In this document: piece after piece, positions 1 to 7,842 of the stretch | Position numbering within the stretch: the stretch's first letter is position 1 | Layout: every line of letters begins with the position of its first letter | Assembly: GCA_002479415.1 (NCBI GenBank) | Contig: DLMZ01000045.1 | Location: forward strand, 71,215-113,397 | Reading direction: 5' to 3' | DNA: 42,183 bases | Source: Firmicutes bacterium UBA7523 | GTDB lineage: Bacteria > Bacillota > Dethiobacteria > Dethiobacterales > Dethiobacteraceae | Translations under genes and position numbers: made by a program | The notes under the pieces: generated by a model | Told to the model about the DNA's origin: nothing | Seen by the model: the letters and a program-made list of their open reading frames with translations, nothing else | Database searches by the model: none

Positions 1-35
1 ATTTCTTACTTTCAGCAAGCCCTTATTTGTCAAAC

Positions 36-64
36 TTGACGAAATACGGTCATTCTGTTATGCT
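36..64 (+). promoter_or_regulatory. sigma-A-type promoter of the helicase gene
   Basis: TTGACG at 36-41 and TATGCT at 59-64 are separated by 17 bases, a good vegetative promoter spacing. An inverted repeat GTCAA-AC-TTGAC (29-40) overlaps the -35 box and could be an operator. The transcript would start near base 71 and leave a leader of about 60 bases. Confidence 0.55.
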
Positions 65-78
65 TATCAAGCAAACGG

Positions 79-102
79 CGCCTGGCACAAAATAGTCAGG
101 CG
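79..102 (+). promoter_or_regulatory. small leader hairpin before the helicase gene
   Basis: CGCCTG (79-84) can pair with CAGGCG (97-102) across a 12-base loop, and GATTTTAT follows. It lies in the predicted 5' leader of a helicase of a cold-shock family. It may be a weak attenuator or a cold-responsive leader, but the short stem keeps confidence low. Confidence 0.3.
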
Positions 103-132
103 GATTTTATGTTCAGTAAGGAGAACAAACAA

Positions 133-1563
133 ATGAAAACATTTAATGATTTTGGGTTGAGCGAAGCTTTAGTCCGCTCAATCAGCAATATGGGTTTTGA
201 AGAAGCAACTCCCATACAGGAGCAGGCTATTCCCGCCGCCTTGGCAGGAAAAGATTTAATAGGCCAAGCTCATACCGGCACAGGAAAAACAGCCGCATTC
301 GGCGTGCCTTTAATTGAGAAGCTGGATATTAATTCCCCACATATTCAGGGTATTGTAATCGCGCCCACCCGTGAGTTAGCGGTGCAAGTGGCTGAAGAGT
401 TAAATAAAATAGGGCAATATAAAGGTGTTCGCACATTACCTATTTACGGAGGACAAGATATCACCCGCCAGATTCGGGCGTTGCAGAAGAAGCCGCAAAT
501 TATTGCTGGAACACCTGGAAGGCTTCTCGATCACATCCGCCGCAGGACAATTCGTCTTAATGAAATTAAGGTTGTTATTCTAGACGAAGCTGATGAAATG
601 TTAAATATGGGCTTTATTGAAGATATAGAGGCCATTCTTAAAGAAGTGCCTCAAGAGCGGCAAACTTTGTTATTTTCAGCAACTATGCCTGCTCAGATTC
701 AATCTTTGTCTAAGCGCTTTATGAAAGACCCTCAAATGATTAGCGTTAAATCAAAAGAGGTTACTGGTCCCAATACGGAGCAGTATTATGTTGATGTGGA
801 AGAAAAGCAGAAGTTTGATGTCCTTTGCCGCATAATGGATATCCAGTCCCCCGAGTTAGCTATCGTGTTTGGCCGTACTAAGCGGCGTGTTGATGAGCTC
901 TATGAGGCTTTAAACAAGCGAGGATATTCTGCTGAGGGTATACACGGGGATTTAACTCAAGCTAAGCGTGACAGTGTAATGAGGCAGTTTAAGCAAGGCA
1001 GCATTGATGTTTTGGTAGCTACTGATGTAGCAGCTAGAGGTTTGGATATTAGCGGCGTTACTCATGTTTATAATTTTGATATACCTCAAGACCCGGAGTC
1101 ATATATTCACCGCATTGGTCGTACAGGTCGTGCGGGGAAAACGGGGCTTGCCGTAACTTTTGTTACTCCCAGAGAGTTCAATCAGCTTAGAACAATTGAG
1201 CGCTTAACTAAGCGTAAAATTACTCGGCAGACAATCCCTACTATGAAGGAAGCCATTGTGGGTCAACAGCGCATTGCCATAGAAAAATTAGTTAAAGCTG
1301 TGGAGATGGAAGATGTTTCCCATTATCAAGTGTTGGCAGCAGACTTGTTAAAAGAATACGAACCGGCAACAATTCTGGCAGCAGCGCTGAAAATGTTGAC
1401 AAAAGAACCAGACCAAACACCGGTAAAGCTTACTGAAGAAGCCCCGCTTTGGACCAAGAAGCGCAGTGACAACAGAGGCGGCGGGCAGCGCGGCGGATAT
1501 CGCGGCTCGAACAACAATCGTAACGGCGGCAGTCGGCCACAAGGCAGAAGGCCTAAATACTAA
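133..1563 (+). CDS. cshA: DEAD-box ATP-dependent RNA helicase, CshA/DeaD type
   Basis: ATP-dependent RNA helicase of the cytoplasm. The family remodels RNA in ribosome assembly, mRNA decay and cold adaptation. All expected motifs are visible in order: a Q motif near residue 29, Walker A AHTGTGKT (about 46-53), PTRELA, TPGRLLDH, DEAD (about 151-154), SAT (about 182-184), ATDVAARGLDI, and HRIGRTGRAG. The C-terminus is a glycine/arginine/asparagine-rich tail, as in Bacillus CshA, which suits RNA binding and degradosome-type contacts. The length (476 residues) fits CshA. ATG 133 is preferred over the in-frame ATG at 109 because AAGGAG (118-123) sits nine bases upstream of 133 and lies inside the longer reading. 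The assignment as CshA rather than another paralogue rests on length and tail. Confidence 0.9.
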   Translation: MKTFNDFGLSEALVRSISNMGFEEATPIQEQAIPAALAGKDLIGQAHTGTGKTAAFGVPLIEKLDINSPHIQGIVIAPTRELAVQVAEELNKIGQYKGVRTLPIYGGQDITRQIRALQKKPQIIAGTPGRLLDHIRRRTIRLNEIKVVILDEADEMLNMGFIEDIEAILKEVPQERQTLLFSATMPAQIQSLSKRFMKDPQMISVKSKEVTGPNTEQYYVDVEEKQKFDVLCRIMDIQSPELAIVFGRTKRRVDELYEALNKRGYSAEGIHGDLTQAKRDSVMRQFKQGSIDVLVATDVAARGLDISGVTHVYNFDIPQDPESYIHRIGRTGRAGKTGLAVTFVTPREFNQLRTIERLTKRKITRQTIPTMKEAIVGQQRIAIEKLVKAVEMEDVSHYQVLAADLLKEYEPATILAAALKMLTKEPDQTPVKLTEEAPLWTKKRSDNRGGGQRGGYRGSNNNRNGGSRPQGRRPKY

Positions 1564-1575
1564 ATAATATATACA

Positions 1576-1617
1576 TGCAACCTGGGGACGGTTCTCAAGA
1601 ACCGTCCCCAGGTTGCA
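1576..1617. repeat. 42-bp near-perfect palindrome, GGGGACGGTTCT family
   Basis: Arms of 20 bases (1576-1595 and 1598-1617) match perfectly around a 2-base centre; the left arm reads TGCAACCTGGGGACGGTTCT. No T-run follows on the + strand, so it is not a standard terminator. Diverged relatives sit at 24579-24590 (single arm) and 25221-25274 (whole palindrome). It separates the helicase gene from the cyclophilin ribosome site by only a few bases. Confidence 0.8.
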
Positions 1618-1633
1618 CGGAAGGAGAATAATC

Positions 1634-2155
1634 ATGAACAACCCTCTTGTTACTATTGAAATGGAAAACGGCGGTATTATTAAAATTGAGCTGGATCCTC
1701 AGGTTGCGCCTAATACAGTTAAGAACTTTGTTTCGCTGGTGCAGTCAGGCTATTACAATGGTTTGATTTTTCACAGGGTAATTCCCGGCTTTATGATTCA
1801 AGGCGGTTGCCCTCAGGGTAGCGGCATGGGGGGGCCGGGCTATCGCATAAAAGGAGAATTTGCTATTAACGGAGTTTTTAACACCCTGGATCATGACAGA
1901 GGAGTTATTTCAATGGCCAGATCTGCTCATCCCGATTCAGCCGGTTCTCAATTCTTTATTATGGTTGGCAAAGCACCCTATCTTGACGGTCAGTACGCAG
2001 CATTCGGCAAGGTTCTTGAAGGTATGGAGCATGTCGATAATATTGTAAGCACAGAAAGAGATAACAGCGATAAGCCGCTGACTTCCCAAGTTATGAAAGT
2101 AGTTTCGGTTGAAACTTATGGTGAAGATTTCGGTGATTTGGAAAAAATGAGCTAA
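1634..2155 (+). CDS. ppiB: cyclophilin-type peptidyl-prolyl cis-trans isomerase
   Basis: Catalyses cis-trans isomerisation of Xaa-Pro bonds and so assists protein folding. There is no signal peptide, so a cytoplasmic location is inferred. The cyclophilin signature is clear: FHRVIPGFMIQGG with the catalytic arginine near residue 43, the GSQFFI strand, and the YLDGQYAAFGKV segment. The length (173 residues) is standard for single-domain bacterial cyclophilins. ATG 1634 has AAGGAGA (1621-1627) six bases upstream. An upstream in-frame TTG at 1613 lies inside the preceding palindrome and is unlikely to be used. Confidence 0.92.
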   Translation: MNNPLVTIEMENGGIIKIELDPQVAPNTVKNFVSLVQSGYYNGLIFHRVIPGFMIQGGCPQGSGMGGPGYRIKGEFAINGVFNTLDHDRGVISMARSAHPDSAGSQFFIMVGKAPYLDGQYAAFGKVLEGMEHVDNIVSTERDNSDKPLTSQVMKVVSVETYGEDFGDLEKMS

Positions 2156-2186
2156 GAGAACATAGGCAGTCGCGTTGGAGGGTTTT

Positions 2187-3341
2187 ATGCTTAGCGAAGT
2201 ATATTTAGATAATAGTGCTACCACAGTAGTAATACCCGAGGTTGCGGCAGCAATGCAGGAAGCGCTGACAAAAAACTACGGAAACCCGTCTTCTTTACAC
2301 AGAAAAGGGCTGGATGCGGAGAGGGCTATTACTGCTTCACGTCGTATTATGGCTAAAGCATGTTTCGTGAAGGAAGAGGAAATTTTCTTTACCTCCGGCG
2401 GCACCGAAGCTAATAACGTCGCTATTAAAGGAGTGGCTCGCCGTTATAGGCGGCGTGGCACTCATCTGATTACCACAAAAATTGAGCATCCATCTGTACT
2501 GTATGCCTTTAGAGCCTTGCAGAAGGAAGGCTTTACTGTTACCTACCTGGAAGTGAACCGGGATGGGTTAGTGCGTACGGAAGATGTAATGGATGCAGTT
2601 CAAGATGACACAGTTCTGGTCAGCGTTATGCATGTAAATAACGAAGTAGGCACTATTCAGCCTATAGAACAAATAGGAAAGCAGTTAAAGTCAGCTAAGA
2701 AAGAAATAATTTTTCATGTGGATGCTGTGCAGTCATTTGGCAAGTTGCCCGTGCTACCCGATAACTGGCAAGCAGATATAGTATCATTTTCCGCCCATAA
2801 AATCCACGGACCTAAAGGAGTAGGCGCTCTTTACTGTAAAAGCGGCATTACTCCAGATTCTTTATTTCATGGAGGAGGGCAGGAAAAAAGCCTGCGGCCG
2901 GGGACGGAGAATACAGCGGGAATTGTAGGCTTTGCAGAAGCGGCCCGCATTGCTATGCAAAAGCGTGAAGAAAATGTGCAGCATATGGCTTGTTTGCGTC
3001 AGCGGTTACTCGACGGAGTTAAAACTATTCCCAATGTGGTTTATAACGGGACTCAAGAAGCTGCGCCGCATATTTTCAATCTTACAGTCTCGGGAGTAAA
3101 GGGAGAGGTGCTCGTCCATTCCTTGGAAGAACACGGCGTTTATATTTCAACCGGTTCCGCCTGTCATTCCCACCGTACAAATCCCAGCCATGTATTGCAA
3201 GCTATGGGATTAACGGAAAAAGAGATTGAAGCATCGTTGCGCTTTAGCTTTTCCCCTTACAATACTGTGGAAGAAATAAATTATGCGCTGGAGAAACTGC
3301 GGAATATTACTGCAAGTCTGCGCTTGTTTACACGGAGGTAG
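2187..3341 (+). CDS. nifZ: cysteine desulfurase, IscS/NifS family, likely ThiI partner
   Basis: PLP enzyme that removes sulfur from L-cysteine as an enzyme-bound persulfide. It starts with the family opening YLDNSATT. It carries the PLP-binding lysine in FSAHKIHGPKG and a catalytic cysteine in STGSACHS on a short loop before the C-terminal helix. The gene ends 2 bases before thiI starts. In B. subtilis the NifZ desulfurase encoded beside thiI hands sulfur to ThiI for tRNA 4-thiouridine, so the same role is inferred here; supply to other sulfur acceptors is possible. ATG 2187 follows GGAGGG (2177-2182) closely; an in-frame TTG at 2175 overlaps that ribosome site and is disfavoured. The symbol reflects neighbourhood rather than a tested orthology. 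Confidence 0.88.
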   Translation: MLSEVYLDNSATTVVIPEVAAAMQEALTKNYGNPSSLHRKGLDAERAITASRRIMAKACFVKEEEIFFTSGGTEANNVAIKGVARRYRRRGTHLITTKIEHPSVLYAFRALQKEGFTVTYLEVNRDGLVRTEDVMDAVQDDTVLVSVMHVNNEVGTIQPIEQIGKQLKSAKKEIIFHVDAVQSFGKLPVLPDNWQADIVSFSAHKIHGPKGVGALYCKSGITPDSLFHGGGQEKSLRPGTENTAGIVGFAEAARIAMQKREENVQHMACLRQRLLDGVKTIPNVVYNGTQEAAPHIFNLTVSGVKGEVLVHSLEEHGVYISTGSACHSHRTNPSHVLQAMGLTEKEIEASLRFSFSPYNTVEEINYALEKLRNITASLRLFTRR

Positions 3342-3343
3342 TA

Positions 3344-4510
3344 ATGAAAGCACTATTCTTAATTCGGTATGGTGAAATAGGCCTCAAAGGCAAAAACCGG
3401 CATTTTTTTGAAAATAAATTGACCTCCAATATTAAAAGAAGCTTAATAGATGTGGCAGACTGCCGTATCCAGCATTATCGCGGGCGAAATTTTGTGGAAG
3501 TAATAAATGGAGATTCAGCCGCTGTTTCCTCCAAGCTGCGGCAGATATTTGGCATAGTATCTTTCAGTCCGGTAGCCACAGCAGGCTTAAGCATGGAGAA
3601 TATTAAAGAGGTGGCAGCTCGGGAGCTTGGCAAGGTTGCTAAGCCGGGTATTACCTTTAAAGTTGAAACAAAGCGGGCTAACAAGCGCTTTCCACTGCGT
3701 TCGCCTGAGGTTAGCTGTGATGTGGGAGAATATTTGCTGGCCAATACTTCCGGCTTGGCTGTAGATGTTCACCATCCCGATTATGTGCTTGATGTGGAAA
3801 TTCGCGATCATGAAGCGTACATTTATACTGAAAGAATTCCGGGCCCGGGAGGCTTGCCTGTGGGCGCTTCGGGAAAAGGCCTGTTGCTCATTTCCGGTGG
3901 AATTGACAGCCCCGTAGCTGGTTGGATGGCTATGAAACGGGGTGTGACCTTAGATGCGCTCCATTTCCACAGCTTTCCCTTTACCAGCGAGCGTGCTAAG
4001 GAAAAAGTGGTGGACCTTACAAAGATTCTTTCCGGCTATGGCAATAAAATTAATCTCCATGTGGCTCATTTTACAGAAATTCAAAAAGAGCTGCGACAGA
4101 AATGTCCGGAAAAACTTACTGTAACTTTGATGCGCCGCATGATGTTTCGTATCGCTGAACGGCTTGCGGAGCAAAGAAACGCCTTGGCGCTTATAACAGG
4201 AGAAAGCTTAGGTCAAGTAGCCAGTCAGACCATGGAGAGCATTAATGTAATTGAAAAAGTCACTACAATTCCTGTCTTCCGTCCACTCATTGGCATGGAT
4301 AAGGAGGAAATTGTTAATATTTCACGACGTATCGGTACCTATAATACTTCTATTTTGCCATATGAGGATTGCTGTACAGTTTTTCTCCCAGAATTCCCTG
4401 TTACCCGTCCTCGTCTCACAGATGTAGAAGAAGCCGAAAAAGCTTTGGATATTGAAGCTCTTGTCAATGAAAGCCTGGAAAAAACCGAAACTATCGAAAT
4501 AAAGCACTAA
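3344..4510 (+). CDS. thiI: tRNA 4-thiouridine sulfurtransferase ThiI
   Basis: Adenylates uridine 8 of tRNA and replaces its oxygen with sulfur received from a cysteine desulfurase. An N-terminal ferredoxin-like plus THUMP region (about 1-165) is followed by a PP-loop ATPase domain with SGGIDSP near residue 185 and the ITGESLGQVASQT segment. The length of 388 residues and the missing C-terminal rhodanese domain match the Bacillus/Clostridia form, not the long E. coli form. A cysteine pair in EDCCTVF lies near the C-terminus. It is coupled to the upstream desulfurase gene by a 2-base gap, which supports a two-gene sulfur relay unit. A role in thiamine thiazole synthesis is known for some ThiI proteins but usually needs the rhodanese domain. 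Confidence 0.95.
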   Translation: MKALFLIRYGEIGLKGKNRHFFENKLTSNIKRSLIDVADCRIQHYRGRNFVEVINGDSAAVSSKLRQIFGIVSFSPVATAGLSMENIKEVAARELGKVAKPGITFKVETKRANKRFPLRSPEVSCDVGEYLLANTSGLAVDVHHPDYVLDVEIRDHEAYIYTERIPGPGGLPVGASGKGLLLISGGIDSPVAGWMAMKRGVTLDALHFHSFPFTSERAKEKVVDLTKILSGYGNKINLHVAHFTEIQKELRQKCPEKLTVTLMRRMMFRIAERLAEQRNALALITGESLGQVASQTMESINVIEKVTTIPVFRPLIGMDKEEIVNISRRIGTYNTSILPYEDCCTVFLPEFPVTRPRLTDVEEAEKALDIEALVNESLEKTETIEIKH

Positions 4511-4518
4511 AAGTCCCC

Positions 4519-4565
4519 TGGGTAAGGATTCCGGCATCATCGGTTTGATATAATTTCCTTACCCA
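4519..4565. repeat. inverted repeat in the thiI/aspC convergent gap
   Basis: TGGGTAAGGA (4519-4528) pairs perfectly with TCCTTACCCA (4556-4565) across a 27-base loop. It starts just after thiI and stands directly beside a second, longer inverted repeat. No long T-run follows. It may end transcription from both sides or be part of a composite repeat. Confidence 0.6.
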
Positions 4566-4567
4566 CA

Positions 4568-4621
4568 AACAACCCCGGCATCCTCGACGTATACTAATAC
4601 GTCAGCGGTGCCGGGGTTGTT
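4568..4621. repeat. nested inverted repeat, CGTATTA-core family (copy 1)
   Basis: Outer arms of 13 bases (4568-4580 and 4609-4621; AACAACCCCGGCA and its complement) enclose inner arms GACGTAT (4586-4592) and ATACGTC (4597-4603) with loop ACTA. A diverged copy in the opposite orientation lies at 24670-24712. A copy with the same architecture but weaker sequence match lies at 14259-14312. It probably acts as a shared stop for the convergent thiI and aspC transcripts, though no U-tract is present. Confidence 0.7.
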
Positions 4622-4658
4622 CAGTAAGAAAGCTTAAAGAGCTTTTAATAATATTTTA

Positions 4659-5849
4659 TTATGTAAGATTGCTAATAAATGCTTCTATTCTCTCCATCCC
4701 TGTTTTTATATCATTGAGGGCTAGAGCGTAGGAAAGGCGGACGTAGTCCGGTGCTCCGAAGCCTGTTCCCGGAACCACTGCCACCTTTGCGTGTTCAAGT
4801 AGCAGAGCAGCAAAGGAATCGCTGGAATCAATAATTTGCTGATTATGACAACGGCTAATAATACCTTTTACATTCATAAAAACATAGAACGCACCCACTG
4901 GTTCTATACATGATAGGCCGGGTATTGAAGATATCTTTTTAACCATGTAGTTACGGCGTTCAGTAAAAGCCGCTTTCATTGTTTCAACGCAATCCTGTGG
5001 GCCTTGCAAAGCGGCTATAGCCGCTTTTTGTGCAATAGAATTAGGATTGGATGTGGCGTGGCTTTGTATGCTGCCCATAATTTTAGCTATACTCATTGAA
5101 CACGCAGTATAGCCAATCCGCCAGCCGGTCATGGAATAGGTTTTTGAAACGCCGTTTACTATAATAGTCAGGCTTTTAATGTCATCACCTAGAGAAGCAA
5201 TGCTTACATGCTCACATTCTCCGTAAATAAGCTTTTCATAAATTTCGTCGGAGATCACGATAAGATTATTTGCTACAGCAAATTTAGCAATTTCTTCTAG
5301 CTCTTTCCGCGCGTATACTTGCCCTGTAGGATTATTGGGACTGTTAATAAGCACTGCTTTAGTCTTTTGCGTTAACGCTGTTGAAAGTTCATCCACAGTT
5401 ATCTTGAAATTATTTTCTTCCTTTGTGGGGACAATTACCGGGATTCCATCGTTTAGCTTGACAATTTCCGAATAGCTCACCCAGAATGGAGCGGGAATAA
5501 TTACTTCATCCCCTGGGTTAAGGATGGCGGCAAAAACGTTGGAAAGCGAATGCTTCGCTCCGTTACTTACAACAATTTGTCCAGGCTCGTAGTCAAGGCC
5601 GTTATCTCTTTTTAGCTTTTCACAGATAGCTTTTTGTAAATCTAACGCACCGGCCACCGGAGTGTATTTAGTAAAGCCTTGTTGTATTGCTATAACAGCA
5701 GCTTCTTTAATATGCTCCGGCGTATCAAAATCGGGCTCTCCCGCCCCGAAGCCTATAACATCAATTCCTTGGCTCTTCATTTGCTTAGCCTTAGCATCTA
5801 TGGCCAAAGTGGGGGAAGGACTGATAGATTGTGATTTTGTTGACAGCAT
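4659..5849 (-). CDS. aspC: class I aspartate-family aminotransferase
   Basis: PLP-dependent aminotransferase, most like aspartate aminotransferase subgroup Ib, exchanging amino groups between aspartate (or related amino acids) and 2-oxoglutarate. The fold-type I signatures are present: FGAGEPDFDTP near the N-terminus, the NSPNNPTGQVY segment, and the PLP lysine in VSKTYSMTGWRIGY. The length (396 residues) is typical. The start at 5849 is chosen because an AAAAGGAGAG ribosome site lies about 11 bases upstream on the - strand; the frame extends further with no conserved sequence. It follows serC by 41 bases on the same strand, so the two are probably one transcript supplying serine- and aspartate-family amino acids. 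The exact substrate cannot be fixed from sequence alone. Confidence 0.88.
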   Translation of the reverse strand: MLSTKSQSISPSPTLAIDAKAKQMKSQGIDVIGFGAGEPDFDTPEHIKEAAVIAIQQGFTKYTPVAGALDLQKAICEKLKRDNGLDYEPGQIVVSNGAKHSLSNVFAAILNPGDEVIIPAPFWVSYSEIVKLNDGIPVIVPTKEENNFKITVDELSTALTQKTKAVLINSPNNPTGQVYARKELEEIAKFAVANNLIVISDEIYEKLIYGECEHVSIASLGDDIKSLTIIVNGVSKTYSMTGWRIGYTACSMSIAKIMGSIQSHATSNPNSIAQKAAIAALQGPQDCVETMKAAFTERRNYMVKKISSIPGLSCIEPVGAFYVFMNVKGIISRCHNQQIIDSSDSFAALLLEHAKVAVVPGTGFGAPDYVRLSYALALNDIKTGMERIEAFISNLT

Positions 5850-5890
5850 TTGCTTCCACTCTCCTTTTAAAGGCGTATACCGGTACTGTA

Positions 5891-6976
5891 CTATGCGTTG
5901 TTTTTTCGGAAATCGTCCATGAATTCTGCTAGAGTTAAACAACCTTGCTTGCTCATAGCATTATATGCGGAAACTCGCATTCCGCCAACAGACCGATGGC
6001 CTTTTAGTCCGGTAAGATTCCGTGCAGATGCTTCATGCAAAAACTTTTTATCCAGATCTTCATTTGGCAGGCGGAAAGTAATATTCATCAGAGAGCGGCT
6101 GTCTTTGTCTGCATGTCCCGTATAAAAATCACCTGTATCGATAGCTTCATATATGTACCCGGCCTTCTCGGTGTTATGCTGCTCGATGGCGCTCAGACCA
6201 CCCGCTTCATTAATCCATTCCAAAACTAAACCAATCATATAGATGCCGAAAGTAGGAGGTGTATTATATAGGGAATCATTTTTAGCATAAATATTGTAGT
6301 TTAACATATCCGGGAGGTTTAAAGCAGCATTGTCTAACAAATCCTGACGGATTAGGACAACCGCAACGCCGGATGGCCCCAGATTCTTTTGGGCACCGGC
6401 ATATACCATGCCGAACTTATTCATGTCCAGTGGGCGGGATAAAATATCGCTTGACATATCGGCTATCAGTGGAATATTTCCGGTATCGGGAATATAGTGC
6501 CATTGTGTTCCAAAAATTGTATTGTTTGTGGTAATATGGGCAAAGGCTGCATTGCTTGTTAGCTTAATTTCGTCAGGTCGGGGTATGCGCCGGAAGGTTT
6601 CCTCTTTAGTAGTGGCAGCCACATTTACGTGCCCCATTTTCTTAGCTTCCTTGTACGCTTTTTCTGCAAAGCTGCCGGTAATGATATAATCAGCGGTTTT
6701 GCCCTCTGTTAGGAAGTTCATCGGAATCATATCGAATTGCATGCTGGCGCCGCCTTGAATAAAAAGTACGCGGTAGTTATCTCCCACTCCTGCCAGTTCC
6801 TTGATCAGGCTTTCCGCATTTTGTATAATAGACTCGAACTCTTTAGAACGGTGAGAGATTTCCATTATTGACATGCCGGTGCCTTTATAATTCAATAGCT
6901 CGCTTTTTGCCTTTTCCAGTACGGATAACGGCAACGTAGATGGGCCGGGGTTGAAGTTATAAACTCTATTATTCAT
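5891..6976 (-). CDS. serC: phosphoserine aminotransferase
   Basis: Converts 3-phosphohydroxypyruvate and glutamate to phosphoserine and 2-oxoglutarate, the second step of serine synthesis; SerC can also serve pyridoxine synthesis in some bacteria. The family start (YNFNPGPSTLP) and the PLP lysine in YAGAQKNLGPSGV are plain, and the C-terminal GHRSVGGMRVSAYNAM matches SerC. The 361-residue length is normal. ATG 6976 is chosen because GGAGGT lies six bases upstream on the - strand; an in-frame ATG at 6991 overlaps that site. It is first in a serC-aspC pair. No serA (phosphoglycerate dehydrogenase) or serB is visible in this window, though glyA at 32114 uses the serine product. Confidence 0.95.
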   Translation of the reverse strand: MNNRVYNFNPGPSTLPLSVLEKAKSELLNYKGTGMSIMEISHRSKEFESIIQNAESLIKELAGVGDNYRVLFIQGGASMQFDMIPMNFLTEGKTADYIITGSFAEKAYKEAKKMGHVNVAATTKEETFRRIPRPDEIKLTSNAAFAHITTNNTIFGTQWHYIPDTGNIPLIADMSSDILSRPLDMNKFGMVYAGAQKNLGPSGVAVVLIRQDLLDNAALNLPDMLNYNIYAKNDSLYNTPPTFGIYMIGLVLEWINEAGGLSAIEQHNTEKAGYIYEAIDTGDFYTGHADKDSRSLMNITFRLPNEDLDKKFLHEASARNLTGLKGHRSVGGMRVSAYNAMSKQGCLTLAEFMDDFRKNNA

Positions 6977-7008
6977 AGATAGTACCTCCATTAGGAGAAT
7001 TTCTTTTT

Positions 7009-7038
7009 ATTATAATCTATAATCGACATTTACCACAA
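7009..7038 (-). promoter_or_regulatory. sigma-A-type promoter of serC-aspC
   Basis: On the - strand TTGTGG (7038-7033) and a perfect TATAAT (7014-7009) are 18 bases apart. Transcription would begin around 7002, about 26 bases before the serC start. Confidence 0.6.
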
Positions 7039-7179
7039 GATTAAATTTTCTCCCAAATATAAGGGCGCTTTAAAATAAGCGATATTAGGATGATTTTTGG
7101 GTGAGTGAACGTTGGAAAAGGATTTCTTAGCAATCTGTGGAAATACTTAAATTAGATATATAAAAAAGGAGGCGGAAAA

Positions 7180-7797
7180 TTGTTCTTACGCAGAATGGAA
7201 GTTGGCTCATTTGCCGCCAATTGCTACCTGGTTGCTTGTGATGAAACACGCGAAGGAGTTATTATTGATCCTGGCGCTGAAGCGCAGAATATTCTAAGTA
7301 TGGTAGAGAAAGAGAATATTAGGGTAAAATATATCATCAATACACACGGGCATGTTGACCATGTGGGCGCCAATGAAGAAGTTCGTGCGGCGCTGGGTGC
7401 ACCAATTCTTATTCATGAAGCGGACGGCGAGCTCTGTCAAAACCCCCATACAAGCCTTGCTTATTTTATCGGCAAAGAGAAGCTGGCAGACCCAGATAAG
7501 CTGCTCAAAGGCGGCGACATTATTAAAGCAGGGACTCTCGAATTTAAGGTGATTGAAACCCCAGGGCACACCAAAGGATGCATTGCTCTGTCAGTTGATG
7601 ATGTCCTTTTTACCGGTGATACTCTATTTCAAGGTTCGATAGGCCGTACTGATTTGCCCGGCGGTTCTTTTGAAGAAATTATTCGCTCCATCAAAGAAAA
7701 ATTGCTGACATTGCCGGAAGAGACGATAGTTTATCCCGGTCACGGCAGAGAAAGCACTATTGGAGAAGAGAAAAATAATAATCCGTTTTTACGCTAA
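7180..7797 (+). CDS. metallo-beta-lactamase-fold hydrolase (glyoxalase II-like)
   Basis: A single-domain MBL-fold enzyme of 205 residues. The metal site is complete: THGHVDHVG, TPGHTKG, TGDTLFQGSIGR with the bridging aspartate, and VYPGHG. The pattern is that of hydroxyacylglutathione hydrolase-like proteins (YqgX/GloB-like family), which act on thioesters or remain uncharacterised in Firmicutes. It is cytoplasmic, with no signal peptide. A TTG start at 7180 is chosen because AAAGGAGG (7166-7173) is correctly spaced; the first ATG is five codons later at 7195. It is divergent from serC and has its own hairpin after the stop. The substrate is unknown. Confidence 0.85.
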   Translation: MFLRRMEVGSFAANCYLVACDETREGVIIDPGAEAQNILSMVEKENIRVKYIINTHGHVDHVGANEEVRAALGAPILIHEADGELCQNPHTSLAYFIGKEKLADPDKLLKGGDIIKAGTLEFKVIETPGHTKGCIALSVDDVLFTGDTLFQGSIGRTDLPGGSFEEIIRSIKEKLLTLPEETIVYPGHGRESTIGEEKNNNPFLR

Positions 7798-7802
7798 AAT
7801 AA

Positions 7803-7827
7803 AGCCGGCCTTATTTAAAGGCCGGCT
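7803..7827. terminator. bidirectional terminator hairpin between the MBL hydrolase and PBP genes
   Basis: AGCCGGCCTT (7803-7812) and AAGGCCGGCT (7818-7827) form a 10-bp GC-rich stem with loop ATTTA. It lies between two convergent genes. On the - strand it is followed by TTATTTTA, a moderate U-tract; on the + strand only AATTAATTG follows. Confidence 0.7.
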
Positions 7828-7842
7828 AATTAATTGCGTTCG

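Noticed and set aside
6992..7179. Riboswitch or T-box in the serC/MBL hydrolase gap
   Set aside because: The serC leader would be only about 26 bases long, and no T-box signature or known riboswitch core was seen on either strand.
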